Assembly (NCBI GenBank): GCA_964304625.1 | Contig: OZ199838.1 | Location: forward strand, 496,001 to 560,000 | Length of the DNA: 64,000 nucleotides | Direction of reading: 5' to 3' | Source: Kudoa neothunni | Lineage: Eukaryota; Cnidaria | Shown here: one piece after another, positions 14,038-25,894 of the stretch | How positions within the stretch are numbered: position 1 is the first letter of the stretch | How the letters are laid out: each line of letters starts with the position of its first letter | Made by a program: the position numbers and the translations under genes | Notes under the pieces: model-generated | What the model saw: the letters and a program-made list of their open reading frames with translations, nothing else | Database searches by the model: none | Told to the model about the DNA's origin: nothing

Positions 14038-17000
14038 CACAGTAGATTTCTTATGGGATTCTCTCAACTGCGAAATTACATATAAACTAGTTGTTATAAA
14101 TGTTGAATCTTCCAAACCAACCGAAAAAAGCATCGAATGTAATTTCATTTTTATATAAATATTAATTATATATTTATAGGTGGTGTTGAAGAAGGTAATC
14201 AGAACATGGTCCTATATTACAATAAATCAGAACCAAAGTACATGATTAAATTCAAAGACAATGATCTAACTAGCATGAGTGGTAAACAATGCACCGTCCA
14301 AAAATCTAGTGTTAATCTTTTGAGTTACGTTGATGTTCAAATAAACGGAGGAAAAATTCAAAAAACATGCGACAATCTTTCAACAAAATTCGGCATTGAC
14401 ATTAATAGTCAGAATAAACCAAATTATATTTCTGTCACTTATCTAGACACCAAAACTATCCCTGCAAAAAAGGCCGAACTCTCACATATTAGGAAAGAAA
14501 TTATCTCAAAATCGCATTCAGCCAGCGAAAATTTAAAAGGACCAAAAATAAACGGTGGAGAAAAAAAAGAAGACATAATTGAACTACAGCCGGAAGTAGT
14601 AACTTTCAATGTAGGAAAGGTCTATTCATACTACATAGGTAATATAAAATTTCGTTAGAAATTTAACCATTTCTTTTAAGATCATTTCAACGAACTTACT
14701 CACAAAGCTGAATTAAAAGATGACAAAATAAAGTTGGGTTTAAATAAATGTTCAATAGAGTGCAATGCATATAAGGACACCGACGTGCAAGGATCTGTGA
14801 AGGAACCACAATCTTGTGGCCCCCAAGATGGTATTGGAAGTTATTCGATTCAATTTGATGAGTTAATAAAAGATTATTATATAAGCTGTCCAAAATATTT
14901 TGACTTTCATTATTTCTACGATAATACATTTGTTAAAAATCAAGCCCCTATTTTCAGTAGATTTTATTACAAACTAAAAAATGATAAAAACCCTGATTCA
15001 TTCACAATTCAATTGGTTAATCCAGAGCCATCTGAAATGTGTACGTTCGAATGGATTGACGCCACAGCATCAAATTCAAACAGTTTTTTTTCGAATGAAT
15101 GTGATAACACGGAAAACTGTTTTTTCAGTATGTGCAACAGCTTCAGATTTGGAAATGTGCAGCCGAGTGTAAAGGCCATTAAAATAAGGGTCCTAAAACT
15201 AGGAATGAAACCTACTATCGGTTATCAAAATAATATACACATACGTATGATTTTGATATATTTAATAAATAACACAAAATATTTTAGTGAAACATGGTGA
15301 CGATGTTTCGGTGACAACCACTGGAACAAAAATTAAAATCGATATTAATGGGAAAAATAAAAACGAAGATGGTGAGGAAGTTACCAGCCCAGCTGCTACA
15401 TGCGCGGTAAGGTTTTGGAACGCGTACGCCCCATTAGTTACTGAAACTGGAATGAAACTTGTGACTAATCTATCGTCGGATTGTAACTTTGGGGAGATTC
15501 AAATTACTCCTGTCCCAACTTATTTACATTATGATGTTATGGTAATCATAACGGGTATACCTAATTACTCACCAAGAAAATATTTTTTCCATAAAATAAG
15601 TATTTAGTCAGATTAAAAATTCTTTTAAATATATTTTCAGCTCAAAACGAACAAATTTCCATTCAAGATAATTCAATCTCTCCTAATTCAAATGGATTCA
15701 CAATTACCCCAACTTCAGTAACTCAATCAATAATTTGTACTATCTACATAAAAGAGAAAAGTGATTTATATTACCCTGCAATTTGTTCATTAAAGGAGTT
15801 GTGTGTAAAACCGTGCGACTCAACGTTCGGCATTATTGGGCTTAACTCCGATACTTCTTATGGTCTCAAAATTGTTCCTAGTGGAGCTTATGACACTCAA
15901 ATTGTTAATAATAAAAAAACAAGTAACAACCATTATTGATAAGTTTAATAAGTGAATAAATATTCAATAGGCGGTGAAACAATTGAATTTGAAATTTCAA
16001 ATCAGTCCAAAAAGAACAAGCTCATTATACAAGTGAAACAATCATTCAATGGAGCAAGCGATACAAAATGCTACTATCAGCTATATAAACATGATACAAA
16101 CGAAAGTAATAATGCCATATTTATTTTTACTATCTTTAAATAGCTTCACCCACGAGAATAATAAAGTCTTGCATTGATTGTACTAATGACGATGATGTTA
16201 AAAAATGCGATGATATCAAGTTTGATAATGATATTTACGATAACAAATATAACTACAGGTTGATGATTTATGCAGAACAAAAATCGTCACCTTTCAAACT
16301 ATCGATACCAGGTAACATTTACAAAGAAGCTAAAAACTGACATACATTTGTAGCTTTTATTCGGCGTGGAAAACTTGAACAAAAGTTTATAAAATCTTCG
16401 GTGGATGATGTTGAAAAATTCTCAATTACACTAAAAGATTTTCCCAATACTAATAAGTGTGTAATAAAAATGGCGAATTTGGCAGGAACTACATTTAAGA
16501 AGCCACAACTCTGCACAGACGTAGATGAAGGTGATTGTTTGGTGGAATGCACCAAAAGTGATCTTAATGTCGGATATATTAATTCAAAAGTGCTCGATAT
16601 ATAACAGTTTGTTATGGCACAGACAACGCAGAAGCCAAAAGTTGTAAAATGGTTCAAGTATTCCCAATAATAATGAGTAATTAATAAGAATAATATTTTG
16701 ATAATATAATTTTCAACGATACTCTTTTTAGATTACAAACAGGATAACACTTATGCAATAACTCATACTGACGGCGAAATTAGTTTCTCTTATAAATCAA
16801 ACTCAAAAACGAGTGGAATATACAATATGACGGGATCGATGATAAACACATCGGTACACAAAAGACTTTATTAGCTATATCAACTTATTCCGAGACTACA
16901 GATGTTAAAACTGCTTTTCTCTCGATTGATAGATACATAAGTTATTACAATATCAGTTCAACACTGCTCTGGCCAGGAATATTCTATTACGTGAATAATA

Positions 17001-18903
17001 CTTACTTGAATTCGGAGATCCCTCAAAAATCAGAGATCACTTATTCTTTATCAAGCGTTGCGAATAACAATAGGCAACTTCGGATAAAATTCTCTCCTGG
17101 TCCATATAATGACGAGATTTGTCACATCAAAGTATTTAAGGTAGATGAGAATGGAGCAGATCAAGAAAGTAATGTTCTGAATGGATGCACTGAGGAGAAA
17201 AAGAGTGCTTCCACCTTTGTCAAGATGGTGTTATCAATTTGACAGAAGAAAGTGAGAATATTGGAATAATTGTAAAACGAAGATTTGATACCGCTGGATT
17301 CAAACAATACTTTAAAAGTAGTATTGGATTTAACTTCAAAAATAATGTCTTATAGGAATTGACAGTGGTATAAATATAAGCGATATTAAGTATACGGAAG
17401 TCACCCTTACCGGACTTAATGTCTATAAGGATATGAAAGCAGGTTCCTCTGCTTCAGTGTGTACAATTACAATACGTCGAGCAAATACTTTTTCGACTGA
17501 ATCAAGGGCTATTTGTGATAATAATAACCAATGTGACACTAGCTGTGAAGAGTCGTACACTATTAAGAGGCCTTCTCGCCGGCACAACTTATGTAATTTC
17601 TGTAACAGTAACCAACATTGGAATTATCGGGTACACAAAGGAAACAACATTCCGAACAAGTAACGGAAAATTAAATGGTCATATGTTAACAATTTATTCA
17701 GCTGGAGGAGATGAATTAACGGCGGGTGAATCAGAATCTACCATAAAGAATTCCACTGCCACAATAACACCATTTGGATCTAATAATTATTTGCCGGTCT
17801 GTAGAATTTATATTAAAAAAAGTGGAGTCTTGGATCCAAAATATATGGCTACGTGTGGTGGAATGGGAGCATGCGAGAATAAATGTGATGCTGAGTTCAT
17901 AATTGTTAACCTAGAATTAGGAGCAACCTACAAAATAACCGTCGAACCATTCTGATGGCAAAAAGCAAAAGGAATATTCTGTTAAGACAAGTATTCCAAA
18001 TATATTAGTATATGTTTAATAATATTTTTTAGTAAATGGTGCTATTTCAATTAAGCATTCGTTGAACGGAGGTAGTGATTTGACAATTGAAGTCGGTTTC
18101 ACAGGGAAAAATGACAATTCAAGATGTCCGTTTATGATTCAGGAAAAAATCGGAGACAACGAGGAGGGGGAAATTATTACATGGTGTAATGATGATGAAA
18201 AATGCTCTGCCAATAAATGTACCGTTAACATCAATACTTGTCGAGGGAAAAAGACTACATTTTGAAATTAAAAGCAAAGGATTATTCACTCTATAACAAA
18301 TATAGTATTCAGTGTAAATATATTTTGTTTAAATAATTAAATAATCCCTATTGTTTAATGATATATTTTACAAAGATTCCAGAATTAGTATAATTAAAGG
18401 GTAATAAAATTCTAGTTATTTATTACATATTTATAATTATTTAATTTTAGTAAATTAAATAAAAAAACATATAGAGTTAAAAATTTATAGAAGGAGAAAA
18501 CATTAGGAGCGAGCATGTCAACATTGTAATAGATGATATCGTTCAGAATGTAATAAAAAGGGTTGAGAAAGGGTAAAAACAATTTCTTATGCCATATTTT
18601 ATAGTATCATATATAGTAAAATATAAATAATTGAATGATCTGAAATATAAGAAAAATTGTAGATAGTAAAGAAAATCGCAATTACGATGCTGCGAAGAAT
18701 AGTTATTCGTAATTTGCATTTATATTTTCAAGTTTGACATTAGATAGGTCTGTTGGAAGTTACATGTAATAGAATATACACATTTGTTATACATAATCTC
18801 TTTTAGATTATATGCAATGATACCCATCGTGGCTTCACTTTTGGTAGTGATAGGTATAGCTGTTTATAGGAAGAATTCTAAAGACATATCTTACGATCTA
18901 TAA
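12036..18903 (+). CDS. Cysteine-rich Fn3-like type I membrane receptor, right copy
   Basis: Exons 12036-12099 (signal peptide), 12155-12523, 12564-13091, 13133-13459, 13501-13803, 13845-14138, 14180-14638, 14681-15244, 15288-15599, 15641-15922, 15971-16105, 16144-16311, 16354-16675, then exons from 16732, about 17357, 17703 and 18034, and a last exon 18807-18903. Introns are mostly 38-48 bp; the earlier ones are in phase 1. Each exon encodes roughly one domain with paired cysteines (CSGEC, CSGPC, CNSEC, LCVKPC) and a closing strand like LNSDTSYGLKIVP, typical of fibronectin-III-like folds; I count about 15. The last exon encodes the helix AMIPIVASLLVVIGIAV, then a basic tail YRKNSKDISYDL and stop, so the protein is predicted as type I surface. 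The first 12 exons are open. Single-base slips are inferred near 16600, 16860, 17227, 17575, 17955 and 18240, so the 3' half is decayed or contains sequence errors. The join to the last exon (a roughly 490-bp intron, phase 2) is uncertain. Function unknown; no named family recognised. Confidence 0.78.
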
Positions 18904-19439
18904 AGTCTATGATACATTCACCATCCATTATAACAGTTACCTATATTTACATAAAATTTAGTTAACAAATTTGTTATTAGTTGTTTAAAAATTATATTTA
19001 AAATAATATAATTATAGTCGATAATGATTAGACTTTTTTCATATTGAACATAGATTTATTTTTATCTAAAATTATATAAGCGCTAAACAACATTTATTTT
19101 GCGTATCACTTCCTAATTCTTATTTATTAATCCTTCATTCCAAATGTCTATTTAAAATTTAAATGAACAAGAGTAAAAATTGCATCTACATGACGCTCTA
19201 TTTTTAAATTATTTTCCGAATTAATTTTGAGACGATGTGATGATTTTTATCTATTTAAAAACGAATTCAAAATAATTTTAGAGGATTATTCCAAGTAGAG
19301 TACGTATTTCAAAAAATGTAACTTATTTCCATGCATTATCGTGATTAATTAAAATATGAATTTTTATAGCTTAAAATATATATATATATCCAGTTTCATG
19401 CGTGTGCGTCACACTGTAAAATACGATTTTCTTGTGCTT
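18904..19439. other. AT-rich intergenic DNA
   Basis: Follows the receptor stop codon. It holds the presumed 3' UTR and no ORF of note; a short TA run lies at about 19378-19390. Confidence 0.5.
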
Positions 19440-20820
19440 ACGTTTGATGATTATTCCTACAAACAAACATTGTTAAAACACAGATAACATAGAGTTCAAT
19501 TAAGGAAGAGTTATTAAATTTTGTGAAAAAATCTTGTGATTTTTGTATGTCGAAATCTTTTGATTGATATTTTTTAAATTCTGTCCGTTATGGAATATAA
19601 ATCAAAAAATTCAGATGGAACCTCTTGAATTAAAACTTTCATTAAAATGTTAACTATATTTTTTATTGATTTGATTAAGATTTTGACTTTTTTACTAATT
19701 GGTTTGATATCATCAGATTAACCAACCATTGTGGGCAATAAGTCCGCATGATTTTGATTCGCACATGTTGCAGCGTTATCATCGTCAAATATATTTTCGT
19801 AAACTTCGAATTCATTTAATACGATTAATTATGTATACATAAAATATTGTTTGGTGAAATGTTTCTGACTTGGGATATCTTTCTTAAATCTTCTTGTTCT
19901 ATAAACTGATATATCTTGTTTGTTACGGTTTTATATGTTACTACCAAACATTTTTGAATTTTAAAACAATTAAATGTAATTTCTGATATAATACTCTCCC
20001 GAAGTTTAATTAATGACCTGATTGAGTTTAGTAATGTTTATTTTTCAATGATAAAAGCTTTATATAAAACCGTGTGCTTTGTCATTGTATTCCTGCTATA
20101 CTTTAATGCATTTAATGATTTCTAAATTAAGGGTTGTAGAATATTACTTGTATTTTTTGGAGGTAAAAATACAGATATTGTTAAAAAATAAATATTTTTG
20201 GGCTGAAAAGGATATTGATTCAACAATTTAAGACTTTTCTGTTCTCATCTATCATCATTTTGTTTAATTTTCTCATTATGTTTATAAATATATTACACAT
20301 CATACATGTGTTTTTTTGAATAATATTCACGCGGCAGATGTTCAACTCAGTTGAAACGTCTAGGATCCTGAAATTTAACAGTAGAAACTGATGGAAGTTC
20401 ACCCTTATTTAAAAAAGAGCGACAGTAAAACATTCACTATTTTTTGGATATTTTTTGCCTTATATTCCGACTTCATCCTTTAAAACATAACTAATGTTTT
20501 GTAACTGCTCACAAAAGTAGGTTAGTTTCATCTAAGTTTATAACGTCTTTAGGAAGTTATGCCGTAACCAAATTAATGTTTTCAACAGATGAAATATATG
20601 TATTCCCAGCCTCACCATGAAACATTTTGAAAGCTATCCCATATTTTGACGTGGACTTTGAAAAGCGCCCTTCACGAGACTTTAAATTGGAAAATTCTTT
20701 TTGTTTGCAGTGTATATAGTGATTTCGATAAAAACACATCTCAGCAGAATATTATCATCCGACCATTTTTAACGATCCAATCAAACAGCTCACCATCTAT
20801 ATTTTTAAATTTCCCCAAAT
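19440..20820 (-). mobile_element. pogo/Tigger-type transposon relic, copy A
   Basis: Minus-strand counterpart of the copy at 28739-30290. It contains a CENP-B-type helix-turn-helix remnant (KKEFSNLK then FSKSTSKYGIAFKMFHGEA at 20557-20739) and DDE-domain traces. Multiple stops break it. The segment 20036-20402 is identical to 29341-29706 on the other strand, whereas the rest of the two copies differ at perhaps one base in five by eye. The terminal inverted repeats were not located with confidence. Confidence 0.75.
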
Positions 20821-21287
20821 AATTTTTTTTTGTTTACAAGGTAAAACCCCTGGCGCAACTTATTACGTTGTGGAATTCTGGTTGGTCAGACCTCTTCCAT
20901 TAACGCTTTAGGTACTACAGGACATAACACGAAACCCCGCGCTTATCTTTATACGGTAGTGTGGGACTTTAACCCACTAAACATCCTCGTCTCAGGGCGA
21001 CCACCACCCCAAACCCTATCCCTTTAAGGAGGCTAGCTCTGTAGGAACTGCAAATTACTTTGCCTTTCAATGGGTTCCGGAGATTCAAACTCCTATTCAC
21101 GAAAATCTGGCTGCCAATGCATCAGTGCATCACACTCCACAGCGAGCTTACACTTTAACCAAAGCTCCCAAATATGGGATAGACACCCACCGACACGGAA
21201 GTAGTAATCTGATCAATGGCGGATTCGAACCCATCACTTCAAAGTTCTGAGTCCGAGTGTCACACCGATGTGCTATCTGTCCACGGC
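20821..21287 (-). mobile_element. tRNA-derived SINE, copy 1
   Basis: Read on the minus strand it starts with a tRNA-like head: an A-box-like TAGCACATCGGTG near 21275 and the B box GGGTTCGAATCCG at 21221-21233. A body and a conserved 3' half follow (AAACGAGGATGTTTA-like core, then CCCACACTACCG and AGTTGCGCCAGGGGTTT), ending in an A-rich run at 20821-20830. The 3' half is shared with the copies at 39305-39713 and 58165-58655, but the head differs from the 58-kb copy. It is inserted at the edge of Tigger copy A. Confidence 0.75.
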
Positions 21288-24200
21288 ATTCATTGATAAA
21301 GCTTGTGCATCAGTTGTTTCCTTAAAGACATTTATGAAATCACTGATCAGTCTTTTGCAGAGGCTTCCATTGGGTAACGGAGACCATGCAGAGTAGGAGT
21401 AGGAGTAGGGGGGAAGGAAAATCGTGGACAACATGTAAACAATATTGTCTAAGACAGATTTGTGATGTGATATTCGGATTTTAGACCAAAATGAGTATTC
21501 GAAGAAAAGAACTACAGTAAATAATGCGCTTTTCTTACCCTTTTATAAGAAATTAATTGCAAATGTTTAGATAGAATCAGAAAGTTCATCGATGGTCTAA
21601 TTTAACTGGAAAACTGTTTAAACTGAATTTTCCGAAAATTATATCAACGCTGTGAAATAGCATAACATGACATGTTTTAAAAATATTTTTACATATAATG
21701 GTCGCTCCAAAAAACTTAACATTAGAATTTCTCAGACTTCCTCAGCCCTGTCGATTCCATATTTATTGTGTGCGGTATCGAGTTATTACATTACTTGAGG
21801 ATGATTCGTTAGAACCATTCATAAGTTTTGGGACTAAAATTAATGCTTCAATAGTTATCATTAAATTTAATAAAAATGCTATTCATATATTTCGAGACAT
21901 CCCATAAATTTTTTGTCGAACATAATAAGCATTGAGAACTAATGTTGTTGGCTTGAAAGTTTATTCTTCATAGAACTGTAATTTGTATACGGATCAGCTT
22001 TATTTCATCTGAGTCACATTGCAAAATTATTATTAAAGATATTATTCCATAATTAATAGTAATGAAGGTTAAAGTTTTTTACTTGAGATGCTAAAAATTG
22101 ATTTTTTATTTAATTTCCAATAAATTGTTTTTGTTACAACAATGAGATATTGTTGTATGAAAAACAATAATCCTTGAATAATTTTGTATATATCAGTTCT
22201 CCCCGCTTTTTAAAACATGTAGTAATGTCTCCTTTTTACAGTCAATTATATATCAATGCAAATCTTTAATGAAATATAATTGATATATGTTAAAACGTTT
22301 CCTCATTTAAGGTTTTTAGGCGTGATGAACGTCACGCTAATCACGCCGTGGCACGCGTAGAAACTCTGGTCCTGACCGATAGTTCGCAATTTTTTACGGT
22401 CTCGAGGAGATTACGTATTATCGGTTGTCTACTGTAGTGGGGCGCGGTCGTATTTTGTATTTAAAAGTTACATTTTCTTTCTTATATTAATGATAACTCA
22501 TAGATATTCATACAAAGTTGATTGTTAAACAAAAAACAACAAATATCGAATAAATACACTATAATTATTCGAAAATATGTAGAATTTTGTAATAGTTAGT
22601 TATTTTATCATTCTTTTACGAACCTTATCTTATTTTACAGACGGAGAAGTTATATTTTGTTTTATTTTCTAACACAGGTAAGTCAGGAGCAAAAAAATTT
22701 TCTCTTAATTTATTTAAATACTCAATAACTTCATTAATGGAACTAATAATGCCAGTTTTTTCATAACTTTCAACAGTAAACGATTTATACATTGCGTTTA
22801 CTTAATTATTTATTGAGTTAACATATTTACCTTCTGGACCTTTAAATGAAGTAATTTCTTCTATATTAACCCGACCTTCAGTTAGATTTTTGTAGGGATT
22901 TACTTCCAATCGAAAGGATAATGCCTCCTGATCCACAAATTATTAACAAGAATGATTTTTTAAAACAGTTTTGGATTGTTTCTTCACTCATTAATTTTCA
23001 CACTTCTTTCAGTATGTACATATCATCAAGTAAATCTGGTGGATTATTATTTAAAATGTTATTAAAAATACTAATGGAATTAACAGAAACTTTATTTATC
23101 GAATAATTCGTCAGATAATTTTTGTAAATATATTAAAAACCACAAATAATTCCTCGATTTGATTGTTGCAATACGCTGGTTGTTTCTCGTGTGGGAAAAC
23201 AGATTTGAATATTTGAAAAATACACTGTACGAAACAATATCAAACTTGTGGAGGCCGAAATAAATCATGGCTGGTTAAACTGAAAACATATTGTCAATGG
23301 ATAAGTTCAACCATTTAATAGTTAATAATAAAAATACTTTTGTTTTTAGGAGTTAGAGCGTTAGCTAAAAATGCATAATACACCACGCATCATATATAAT
23401 ATATATTCAGTTGCAATCAGTACAATTAAATTGTGTGAACTTCTATTTTTAAAAAAAATCCCGCGTAAAAATATTCGAAATATAATAAAAAGAAAATCGA
23501 TTTTTATTTACAGTACAAGAACTGTTACAATCATAAGATTCACGGGAGAGTGCTATCCAAAATTTTCTTATCATGTGCATACTTTTTAAAACGAATAAAA
23601 GATATATCATTTATAAAGATTTCATTATTATCTTCCAAAATTTTACGATGGTTCTTCTTAATTGTATTATCATAGATATTTAATTATCAGCTTTTATTAC
23701 CCTTAAAAAAGCAACAAAATGTCATCCATTTTTTCCTTTTCCCATTTTGGTCAGTGCACATAATCACAATTACAGGAGTTTTGAATTAAAAACTGAATAT
23801 TGTAAAGCTATTGAATTTCGTCACTTCGTAAATAAATAAATAAATAAATAAATAAACGACATCAATATAAAAGTAATTTGAATGTGAAATTTTAATAAAA
23901 TTACATATAATATTAAATCATCTAAGAATAAAAAAATAGGTCGAATGCTATCGAATAAACCGATATAATGAGATAGAAGATATTGCGAAAGAAACAAGAC
24001 ACGAAAAAAAATTAAAAAGTTGCCAAAACACTATCCGTTTGGAAGTTTTACCGGCGAATAACTAAAATAGCAAAGGGGCAATAAGCGAGCTCCTAAATAT
24101 TCAAATCAAATGGCCAAATCACAAACAACAACAACAAACTTGTATTTTAGTTGTTTAAGGAATGGCGTTTTAATGAGTTTGGGGCTATCGAGACAGTTAT

Positions 24201-24421
24201 CCGGAAGTTCATAAAGGTCTAAATCTTCCCTGTCGATGTCAGGAGCAGGACGTTCATGACTACACATACATAAGATGAATAGATGTGATGCATAAAAGCA
24301 ATTACAAATCGTTCCTTTTCAAAAGCAAATCACACGTACGCGGAGAAGCGACTACCAAAAGCAAGGGCTCATCAGGAAGATTTTGAAGTGTTGGATCTAC
24401 ATATAGAGATTAAGACAGACC
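21288..24421. other. AT-rich DNA without identified gene
   Basis: Only short ORFs without recognisable domains. A GC-richer patch at 22318-22450 contains a small inverted repeat (GGCGTGATGAACGTCACGC) and may be the end of an unidentified repeat. An (AAAT)n run lies at about 23828-23855. Confidence 0.45.
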
Positions 24422-25505
24422 TTACATTGATGGCATACCGGAGAGTTTAGCTTTTCTGATTTTTTCTCTCATTTCTACTTTCAAATGATCGACAGCCGCC
24501 ATCAAATTGAAACATTTTGCCATATGGTTGAGGGCATAAAAGGGAGTATTTTCTATGGCGAAACTGCTGTGATCCAGTTGATATCGATATCTCCTACAAA
24601 CCCATTTCAGAATGTATTAAAATTGACTGCTATTCAGCGTACACAAAATCAAGAACGTAAGCATTGAGTAATTGATTGAAACCGATCCATGCCAACTTAA
24701 GTTTAACATGTCTCGGCAATTCTGGTAGTTGCATGCCAATCTTAATGATGAAAATTCAACATAACAGTATGCGAATCTCTTCAAATATCTCACTTCGTTG
24801 TATCCAAATCTTCCACCCGAATACACTTTACAACCAAGAATACCGCTTGACTAACAAATCACACAATCAATATCACCATTTTCATTCATTGAATCTCAAC
24901 TAAATAATACATGGCTTAAAATCCATCTGTAATTTTCGTAAGGATCCGAATTTCGATAGAAAGGATGGTTACGAAGTATCTTGTGATAGAGACGATCGTA
25001 TTCTCCATCAAAAAACCCTCTCTACAATAAAACGAATACACGCATCAATTTCGAACTCACACATTAAAAATGTATGAATGGAAACCTTTAGGATATTGTT
25101 TGGTGCTCTAAATACACTGGCATAGTAGCCGGCAAGATTGAAGGGGTCAGGTGAGGTAATATATGGGCGAAATTCATCTTCAACCGCCATTAAAAATTAT
25201 ATCAGGTTGTATTTGTTGTAACAACTAAAAACCAACACATTAATAGCACAATTCAGACACCAAATTGTCTACATCTTGATAATAATTTTGACAATCTTTC
25301 ACTTTACGAAGTGGAGACGCCACGGCCAAATAACTGAACGAATTGTGGCGTAGTTTTTGAGGAATTCTTCGATCAGGTTTGATATGAATATTTTTTTGTC
25401 GACTATTCACTCTGCTTATCCATAACGATACTTCGATTGTTCCAACTTTTGAATCGGCAATCTCAATAGCTTCATCTGCGTTCAAATATGTTAAACCAGT
25501 GTGCT
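24422..25505 (-). CDS. Unidentified multi-exon gene (5' end unresolved)
   Basis: A conserved-looking coding series on the minus strand. Exon 25505 to about 25290 encodes LTYLNADEAIEIADSKVG and later SLWISRVNSRQKNIHIKPDR; a 42-bp intron with GT-AG ends follows, then another of about 43 bp. Next comes AVEDEFRPYITSPDPFNLAG (25190 downwards), DGEYDRLYHKILRNHPFYRN at about 25000, YSGGRFGYNEVRYLKRFAYC at about 24820, and finally IENTPFYALNHMAKCFNLMA near 24550, ending in SGMPSM and a stop at 24422-24424. One frame slip is likely at about 25187 in a T run. No signal peptide, helix or named family recognised. The intron size and strand consistency argue for a real gene; the start codon and first exons, possibly reaching to about 25790, are not resolved. 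Confidence 0.5.
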
Positions 25506-25894
25506 ACATAAATTTAATAATAATCCTATGAAATCCATATTTGATGGACATACAGAGAACCTTTTATGCGTGTGGTTCACTGGAGCAAACGCTGATGTGT
25601 TTCTAACACAACTGGTGTCAAAAATACGAGATATGCGCCTCAACATTCAAAATTGGCGAATTTCTGCGAATAATTACGATTACATCCGAATCATGTGTTT
25701 TCCAAATTTAAATTTGGTTCAACTCTCCTCTATTAGACAACTAAACTATTAATTTCTTATATTTATATATTCATATACTCATATACTCATGTAGATTAGT
25801 TGATATTAAATTTAAACTAAATAATTCCTCGCATACCAAAAGATAAAAGAATACTATTCCATGTTTAAAACAGATTATTTATGTCATGTGACTG
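25506..25894. other. Gap upstream of NDUFAF5-like gene
   Basis: Probably holds first exons of the minus-strand gene to the left and the promoter of the plus-strand methyltransferase gene. An 83-codon plus-strand ORF (25501-25752) overlaps it, but I could not match it to a family and do not call it. Confidence 0.4.

Noticed and set aside
13203-14148. Long minus-strand ORFs across the receptor exons (13203-13424, 13837-14148)
   Set aside because: Antisense shadows of plus-strand exons whose frame, splice sites and cysteine pattern are supported by the mirrored copy at 1-1992.
16401-17955. Several separate short plus-strand genes
   Set aside because: They are consecutive exons or frames of one receptor gene, split by tiny introns and single-base slips.
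21222-21287. Functional tRNA gene on the minus strand
   Set aside because: It has A- and B-box-like motifs, but a standard cloverleaf could not be drawn and it continues into a SINE body with an A-rich tail.
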